From NCBI GenBank assembly GCA_016650435.1, contig JAENVT010000179.1, positions 1-10,081 on the forward strand: a DNA stretch of 10,081 nt, read 5' to 3'. The notes under the pieces were generated by a model that had not been told where the DNA came from, did not search any database, and worked only from the letters and a program-made list of their open reading frames with translations. Shown in pieces: positions 6,765 through 10,081 of the stretch (position 1 is its first letter; every line of letters begins with the position of its first letter). The position numbers were made by a program, and so were the translations under genes. Origin of the DNA: Ilumatobacteraceae bacterium. Its GTDB lineage: Bacteria > Actinomycetota > Acidimicrobiia > Acidimicrobiales > Ilumatobacteraceae.

Positions 6765-7763
6765 CTACCAATTGCGCAGGTCGATCGGCCAACGATCGAT
6801 CACATCGTCTTCACGAACGAGCCATGCCACTTCGTGCATCGCCATCGTGGGATCGATATGTGCAGGAATCAGCCTCACCCGCTCGCCGACTGCCATGTGC
6901 GCAGTCGGCGAGAAGGTGACGTGCTCGTCGGACAAGAAGCGCACATTCGCGCCGTCGATCGACGGGAGACCGTGATCCATCCCCTGAGTCTTCAATCCGG
7001 CATCGCCCACAGCGAACTCGCTGTTCGATGAGATCACGGTGGCCAAGACGAAGCAGGCCTGTTGGAAGGGATGCCCGCGACCGCCGTAGTGAGTGTCCAT
7101 CAGCGCGTAGCTGCCGGCCTGGATTTCGGTGACCTGATCGTGCAAGTCGTACGTACCGGTGCCGCCGGCACTGATGATGTCGCCTCCGACAAGCAGGCTG
7201 GCGATGATCAACTTCTCGACGGATTCCGCGACCTTGGCGCGCTGTTCAGTTCGATCGGCAACCGCCATCAGGTGGCCCTCGTAACCCATCACGCCTCGAA
7301 CCACCAACCCGCGGGAACGGGCGTAGTCGGCGAGATGCCCGGCTTCGCTCGGCTTGCACCCGCACCTGGGCAGCCCCACATTGACATCGACCAGCGCGTA
7401 TTTGAGGCCGGCTGACGCGGCAGCGTCGACTGTCTCGTGGGAGTCGACAGCGATCGTGATCACCGCCCGATCCTGCAATGCGGCCATCGCGCCCAGTCGC
7501 TGAGCGTCGAGCACTTCGTTGGCCAAGAGAAGATCGTCTCCGAGACCGGCGGCCACCATCCCGATCACCTCGCGTGGCGTTGCGCACGTGAACGATCGGT
7601 GTCCATGGGCGCGCTGAGCCGATGCCAGCGACGTGCATTTGTGCGCTTTGACGTGCGGTCGTAGGCGGCTGCCGGGAAGCACGGCGGCCATCGTCGCCAG
7701 GTTGTGTTCGAGGACATCGGCATCGATCAGCAGAGCCGGCGTCGACAACTCACCGAGCTTCAT
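6765..7763 (-). CDS. Fold-type III PLP enzyme, D-threonine aldolase / D-serine dehydratase-like family
   Basis: A 332-residue protein with an alanine-racemase-type barrel. The PLP Schiff-base lysine is K39 in L-R-P-H-V-K-A-H-K, the signature of metal-activated D-threonine aldolases, D-hydroxyaspartate aldolases and D-serine dehydratases. A glycine-rich S-A-G-G-T-G-T-Y near residues 208-215 fits phosphate binding. Near the C-terminus P-A-H302-I-D304 gives the histidine and aspartate expected as metal ligands in D-threonine aldolases (eukaryotic D-serine dehydratases have His-x-Cys there). It should cleave or dehydrate a beta-hydroxy-D-amino acid in the cytoplasm; the exact substrate is unknown. 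The ATG at 7763 overlaps the stop of the LLM oxidoreductase (ATGA), so the two are translationally coupled. The N-terminus S-T-P-A-L-L-I-D-A-D is typical. Confidence 0.88.
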   Translation of the reverse strand: MKLGELSTPALLIDADVLEHNLATMAAVLPGSRLRPHVKAHKCTSLASAQRAHGHRSFTCATPREVIGMVAAGLGDDLLLANEVLDAQRLGAMAALQDRAVITIAVDSHETVDAAASAGLKYALVDVNVGLPRCGCKPSEAGHLADYARSRGLVVRGVMGYEGHLMAVADRTEQRAKVAESVEKLIIASLLVGGDIISAGGTGTYDLHDQVTEIQAGSYALMDTHYGGRGHPFQQACFVLATVISSNSEFAVGDAGLKTQGMDHGLPSIDGANVRFLSDEHVTFSPTAHMAVGERVRLIPAHIDPTMAMHEVAWLVREDDVIDRWPIDLRNW

Positions 7764-8449
7764 GTGATGGCACCCAGGCGGGTCAGCACGAGACGATCGA
7801 GGCCCAAGTCGTCGGCCCGGTCGCGCGCGCCGTCGAATTCTTCGAACGTCCAGCCGCTGATCTCGAATGGGCGATCGCCAGCCCTGTCGCGCGCGATCTT
7901 GACGAATTCGCTAGCGCGTTCGTTGCTCATTCGTACGTTGATACCGTCGGCGACCTCGCCAGCGATTGTGGCCAGTCGAACGCTGTTGACGCCAACGATG
8001 ATCGGCATCGGTTCAGGAAGATCGCGGATCCAGCGAATCTGCTCGACGACCGCCGCATGTCGATCGGCGATGTCGGCCTGGAGGGGAATGTTGCGCGCAA
8101 CGTGCTCGCTGCTCCATTTACTGTTCGGCGCGGTGCCTGCCCCGAGTCCGAGCGTCAATCGCCCGCTGCTGATGCGCTGCACGCTCGACGCTGCCGCAGC
8201 GGCCACCGCTGGATGGCGATTGGCGACGTTGGCGACGAGCGTGCCAAGGCCGATTGTGCTGGTTGCCGCGGCCAGCGCACCGAGCAACGTGAAGCACTCG
8301 AGCATCGGACGGTCACCTTGGATCATCGCTCCGTCGAAATGATCGAAGACCCATGTCGTGTCGTAACCGTCTGCCTCGGCGCGCAGGATCGCGTCGCGGA
8401 GAACCGGCCAATCGTTGGCGCCCGGGCTGTACTGAACGTCGATCTTCAT
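7760..8449 (-). CDS. LLM-class flavin/F420-dependent oxidoreductase (short)
   Basis: A luciferase-like monooxygenase-superfamily protein, a TIM-barrel enzyme that binds reduced F420 or FMN. Recognisable segments are the first strand M-K-I-D-V-Q-Y, W-V-F-D-H near residue 33, G-L-G-T-L-V-A-N-V-A-N-R-H-P at 67-80, and S-S-G-R-L-T-L-G-L-G-A-G at about 94-105. These favour the F420-type branch common in Actinobacteria; the substrate is unknown. At 229 residues it is shorter than most relatives (roughly 280-350), with a compact C-terminal half. The start is ATG 8449: a longer reading from 8479 would translate the T-arm of the adjacent tRNA. No Shine-Dalgarno is seen, and the tRNA ends only three bases upstream. 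The stop overlaps the start of the PLP enzyme gene. Confidence 0.85.
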   Translation of the reverse strand: MKIDVQYSPGANDWPVLRDAILRAEADGYDTTWVFDHFDGAMIQGDRPMLECFTLLGALAAATSTIGLGTLVANVANRHPAVAAAAASSVQRISSGRLTLGLGAGTAPNSKWSSEHVARNIPLQADIADRHAAVVEQIRWIRDLPEPMPIIVGVNSVRLATIAGEVADGINVRMSNERASEFVKIARDRAGDRPFEISGWTFEEFDGARDRADDLGLDRLVLTRLGAIT

Positions 8450-8452
8450 GCG

Positions 8453-8525
8453 TGCCGACGGAGAGACTCGAACTCTCACTTGCAGCGTCCTAAGCGCTGT
8501 GCCTCTGCCATTGGGCTACGTCGGC
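8453..8525 (-). tRNA. tRNA with UAG anticodon (tRNA-Leu-like), short variable loop
   Basis: A full cloverleaf is visible on the minus strand. The acceptor stem GCCGACG/CGTCGGC has seven perfect pairs, with discriminator A at 8453 and no encoded CCA. The anticodon stem CAGCG/CGCTG encloses the loop CTTAGGA, giving anticodon TAG (8492-8490), which would read the leucine codon CUA and, by wobble, others of that box. The T-arm GAGAG-TTCGAGT-CTCTC is perfect. The D-arm has a three-pair stem (GCC/GGC) and a loop with G-G-C-A-G-A as in leucine tRNAs. The variable region is only five bases (CAAGT), whereas bacterial tRNA-Leu normally has a long variable arm. The first ten bases overlap the end of the HNH gene, and the LLM gene begins three bases after the discriminator. 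Confidence 0.9.
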
Positions 8526-8989
8526 TTCTGCTTGCACCACGTTTCCGTTTGTGCGTGGCAATTCGGACAGAGCATACGAAGATTCGACAGCGAGTTGTTT
8601 GAGCGATCTCCGTCGATGTGATCGAGTTCCAACTGAATCGGCAGACCGCGCCATTCCGTCAGTCCGCACATTTCGCAGCACGCGTCTTTCAGTCCAGATC
8701 GAATCAATCGTCCGCGTAGTCGTCCGTTCGATGAGTAGGTGGAGCCGTTGACGAGAATCTGGTCGAGGGGCATCGGTCTGCCGCCAGTATTCGCGCCGGG
8801 ATCGCGCATCCACGCGTGCGAATCGCGATGCAGAAATTGAATACCCAATCTGCGCATGTGCAGTTTGATGTGTTGATGTGTCCCACCGCCTTGGTTCAGT
8901 CCGAGTTTCGTGATCACCTCAGAGTAAGAGCGGGACAGCCGAACGGCTTCGGCCAGGTCGTCATCGGTCCACGTACGTCGGGCGCCCAT
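8516..8989 (-). CDS. HNH endonuclease, small phage-type, SOS-box controlled
   Basis: A 157-residue HNH nuclease. The C-terminal domain (about 100-150) has a zinc site C105-x2-C108 and C141-x2-C144 around the metal-dependent DNA-cutting motif: D123-H124-I-D-G, N-N...N136-L-R-M-L, and H145 in C-P-N-C-H. The N-terminal part (T-W-T-D-D-D-L-A-E-A-V...V-I-T-K-L-G-L) resembles the small DNA-binding domain found ahead of phage and homing HNH enzymes. ATG 8989 is chosen because TATAAT lies six bases upstream, giving a leaderless message that starts at the ATG. A perfect SOS box lies further upstream. The TAG stop uses bases 8-10 of the downstream tRNA. Base composition looks less GC-rich than the neighbours, fitting acquired DNA. 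Whether it is a mobile homing enzyme or a domesticated stress nuclease is open. Confidence 0.9.
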   Translation of the reverse strand: MGARRTWTDDDLAEAVRLSRSYSEVITKLGLNQGGGTHQHIKLHMRRLGIQFLHRDSHAWMRDPGANTGGRPMPLDQILVNGSTYSSNGRLRGRLIRSGLKDACCEMCGLTEWRGLPIQLELDHIDGDRSNNSLSNLRMLCPNCHAQTETWCKQKPT

Positions 8990-8995
8990 GGATGC

Positions 8996-9001
8996 ATTAT
9001 A
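8996..9001 (-). promoter_or_regulatory. Consensus -10 element of a leaderless promoter for the HNH gene
   Basis: The minus strand reads TATAAT here, six bases before the A of ATG 8989. This is the classical spacing for leaderless actinobacterial transcripts that start at the initiation codon. The -35 position (about 9019-9024) shows no TTGACA-like hexamer and lies inside the LexA-type box. Confidence 0.8.
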
Positions 9002-9010
9002 TCATTCAGA

Positions 9011-9026
9011 TCGAACATACGTTCGA
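9011..9026. promoter_or_regulatory. SOS box (LexA-binding site)
   Basis: TCGAACATACGTTCGA is a perfect inverted repeat (TCGAAC, four bases, GTTCGA) and fits exactly the LexA operator known from Mycobacterium and Bacillus (CGAACnnnnGTTCG core). It covers the -35 region of the HNH promoter, where bound LexA would block RNA polymerase and release it on DNA damage. It lies wholly in the 43-base gap between the flavin oxidoreductase and HNH genes. Confidence 0.85.
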
Positions 9027-9032
9027 CTATCT

Positions 9033-9926
9033 TCAGGAAATCGAATGCGCTAAGTACCTTGCTATCGCCTTGCCGTCCAGCGCGCAACGGTCTGCTGCTG
9101 CCACCTCATGGACAAGGTTGCCAATTGCGAAAACGCCCTCTCGCGAGGTTCGGAAGGTTGGGTCAACGGTGGGACCTTTGATCGCGGCGTTCATGTCCAA
9201 TCCGCTGCGACGAGCCAGCTCGTGGTCGGGAATCCAACAGCCCGTGAAGACCACCACGTCGCAGTCAATTCGTCGCCCGTCGGTCAGCACCACCCGCTCG
9301 ACCCGGCGTCGGCCGACGATCTCGGCAACGTCGACACCGGTCAGAACGGGAACCCGGTGGCGCGTTGCAGCCGCCAGCTTCAGCACTGCGTACGACTGAT
9401 GGCGGGGGAGAGGCGTCACCATCGCCACCGATCGGCAGCCGATGTGCGCGAGGGTGAGGATGGCCGAGAAGCTGACATGCTCGGCCCCGACGATCACCGC
9501 GCGTGTGCCGACATGCTGGTGAGCCATCGCCAGTTGCTGCAGGGACCCGGTCGTGAGTATTCCAACGGGTCGATCGCCGGGCACCAGCCGTGCCGCGCGC
9601 GGTCGCTCGCGGGCTCCCGTCGCCAGGATCACAGCGTCGGCGTCGATGTCGTCGATCGAAAAGATGGACGTGCCGAGGCGCATCTCGACACCGATCCGCG
9701 TAGCCCTCTCGGCCAACGTTCGTGCGTACCGCGGACCTGACATCACACGGTGCAGATCGCGGATTCCGAACCCCAGGTGATTGGTGTGGCGCGGGATTCC
9801 ACCGGCACGTTGCTCGCGCTCGTACAACGTGACGTGACGGATCCCTAATCGGCGCAACTCGATCGCCGCTGATAGTCCTGCCGGACCCGCACCGACGATC
9901 ACGACACGACGATCGAGCAGTCTCAT
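9033..9926 (-). CDS. FAD-dependent pyridine nucleotide-disulfide oxidoreductase-like subunit
   Basis: A 297-residue two-dinucleotide-fold flavoprotein. V-V-I-V-G12-A-G14-P-A-G17 is the N-terminal FAD-binding motif. A-V-I-L-A-T-G-A-R-E-R is the usual ATG motif, and R-A-V-I-V-G-A-E-H-V-S starts a second Rossmann unit with a degenerate glycine motif. Near the end, V-F-A-I-G-N-L is the flavin contact loop. No redox-active CxxC is seen, so it is not a disulfide reductase. Proteins of this type pair with a GlpA- or opine-oxidase-like FAD subunit carrying a BFD domain, as the upstream gene here does, forming a dehydrogenase complex that oxidises a small amine, amino acid or polyol; the substrate is not predictable. 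ATG 9926 is chosen because it overlaps the upstream stop (ATGA) and has GGAG nine bases before it. Confidence 0.85.
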   Translation of the reverse strand: MRLLDRRVVIVGAGPAGLSAAIELRRLGIRHVTLYEREQRAGGIPRHTNHLGFGIRDLHRVMSGPRYARTLAERATRIGVEMRLGTSIFSIDDIDADAVILATGARERPRAARLVPGDRPVGILTTGSLQQLAMAHQHVGTRAVIVGAEHVSFSAILTLAHIGCRSVAMVTPLPRHQSYAVLKLAAATRHRVPVLTGVDVAEIVGRRRVERVVLTDGRRIDCDVVVFTGCWIPDHELARRSGLDMNAAIKGPTVDPTFRTSREGVFAIGNLVHEVAAADRCALDGKAIARYLAHSIS

Positions 9927-10081
9927 GGAGCAACACTCCATCCCGTCAGGCTGCACAATTCGGCCAGGCAGTAGAACCCCTGGCAGCGTCCGGCCAACGC
10001 CCGCGTTCGCCGACGCAGCCCGTCGAAATCCACTGCCGGAACCGCGGCGACGCACGCCGCGGTGATCTCGCCGACGGTCAC
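9923..10081 (-). CDS. C-terminal end of an FAD oxidoreductase with BFD-like [2Fe-2S] domain (partial)
   Basis: Only the last 52 residues are inside the window; the frame is open to the edge at 10081 and closes with TGA at 9925-9923. The fragment reads V-T-V-G-E-I, then D-F-D-G-L-R-R-R-T-R-A-L-A-G-R-C-Q-G-F-Y-C. This is the second half of a BFD-like [2Fe-2S] domain, with C33 and C38 forming the C-x4-C half of the cluster site; the C-x-C half would lie just outside. Such a domain ends GlpA-type glycerol-3-phosphate dehydrogenases and related FAD oxidoreductases, passing electrons to a partner flavoprotein. The partner here is probably the gene whose ATG overlaps this stop. Confidence 0.78.
   Translation of the reverse strand: MTVGEITAACVAAVPAVDFDGLRRRTRALAGRCQGFYCLAELCSLTGWSVAP

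Noticed and set aside
8450..8479. Ten extra N-terminal residues for the LLM oxidoreductase (M-R-V-R-V-S-P-S-A-R)
   Set aside because: These codons are the T-arm and acceptor strand of the tRNA read as protein; the family fold begins at the next methionine.
8489..8493. Amber suppressor tRNA reading UAG codons
   Set aside because: The anticodon itself is UAG and pairs with CUA, not with the UAG stop codon; suppression would need CUA.
8490..8813. Minus-strand open frame ending V-A-Q-W-Q-R-H-S-A
   Set aside because: It runs through the tRNA and the HNH gene in another frame; the ending is a typical by-product of translating a tRNA.
9927..10055. Extended N-terminus of the flavin oxidoreductase
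   Set aside because: It overlaps the BFD-like domain in the proper frame; the flavoprotein's first strand and GxGxxG begin right after ATG 9926.

Overview
The window is dense, high-GC bacterial chromosome with overlapping start/stop codons and short intergenic gaps. The block mec - cysM - murI - rph - rdgB on the plus strand is the same gene order known around the CysO-dependent cysteine pathway of Mycobacterium tuberculosis. Together with an LLM-family flavin/F420-type oxidoreductase, a class E-like sortase and a mycobacterial/Bacillus-type LexA box, this points to an actinomycetote. The secreted repeat family in the sortase protein suggests Acidimicrobiia or a relative, but that is an inference.

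Layout. 1-404 (-): smpB, truncated at the window edge. 462-857 (+): JAMM metallopeptidase (Mec type). 928-1878 (+): CysM-type cysteine synthase; the cysO carrier gene expected between mec and cysM is absent. 1920-3605 (+): secreted protein with three surface repeats fused to a C-terminal sortase domain. 3619-4446 (-): EamA/DMT membrane transporter, convergent with the sortase gene across a hairpin. 4508-5317 (+): glutamate racemase murI. 5355-6113 (+): RNase PH. 6110-6715 (+): RdgB/HAM1 nucleotide pyrophosphatase, start overlapping the rph stop.

The right third is all on the minus strand, read from 10081 leftwards. It holds the C-terminal end of an FAD oxidoreductase with a BFD-like [2Fe-2S] domain (9923-10081), then a translationally coupled FAD/NAD-type oxidoreductase (9033-9926). 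Next come a perfect SOS box and a consensus leaderless promoter (8996-9026) driving a small HNH endonuclease (8516-8989). The HNH stop codon lies inside a tRNA gene (8453-8525). The LLM oxidoreductase (7760-8449) starts three bases after that tRNA and is coupled by an ATGA overlap to a fold-type III PLP enzyme of the D-threonine aldolase family (6765-7763).

The most unusual part is 8453-9026: a LexA-type operator, an apparently leaderless HNH nuclease mRNA, and a tRNA with a leucine UAG anticodon but a short (class I) variable loop, packed so tightly that tRNA processing would remove the stop codon of the nuclease message. It looks like a compact, possibly phage-derived, damage-inducible cassette placed among metabolic genes. 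The left part is a biosynthesis and housekeeping neighbourhood: cysteine supply, D-glutamate for peptidoglycan, tRNA 3' maturation and nucleotide-pool cleaning. No stretch of 300 bases lacks a gene. No CRISPR array, rRNA or insertion sequence was seen.
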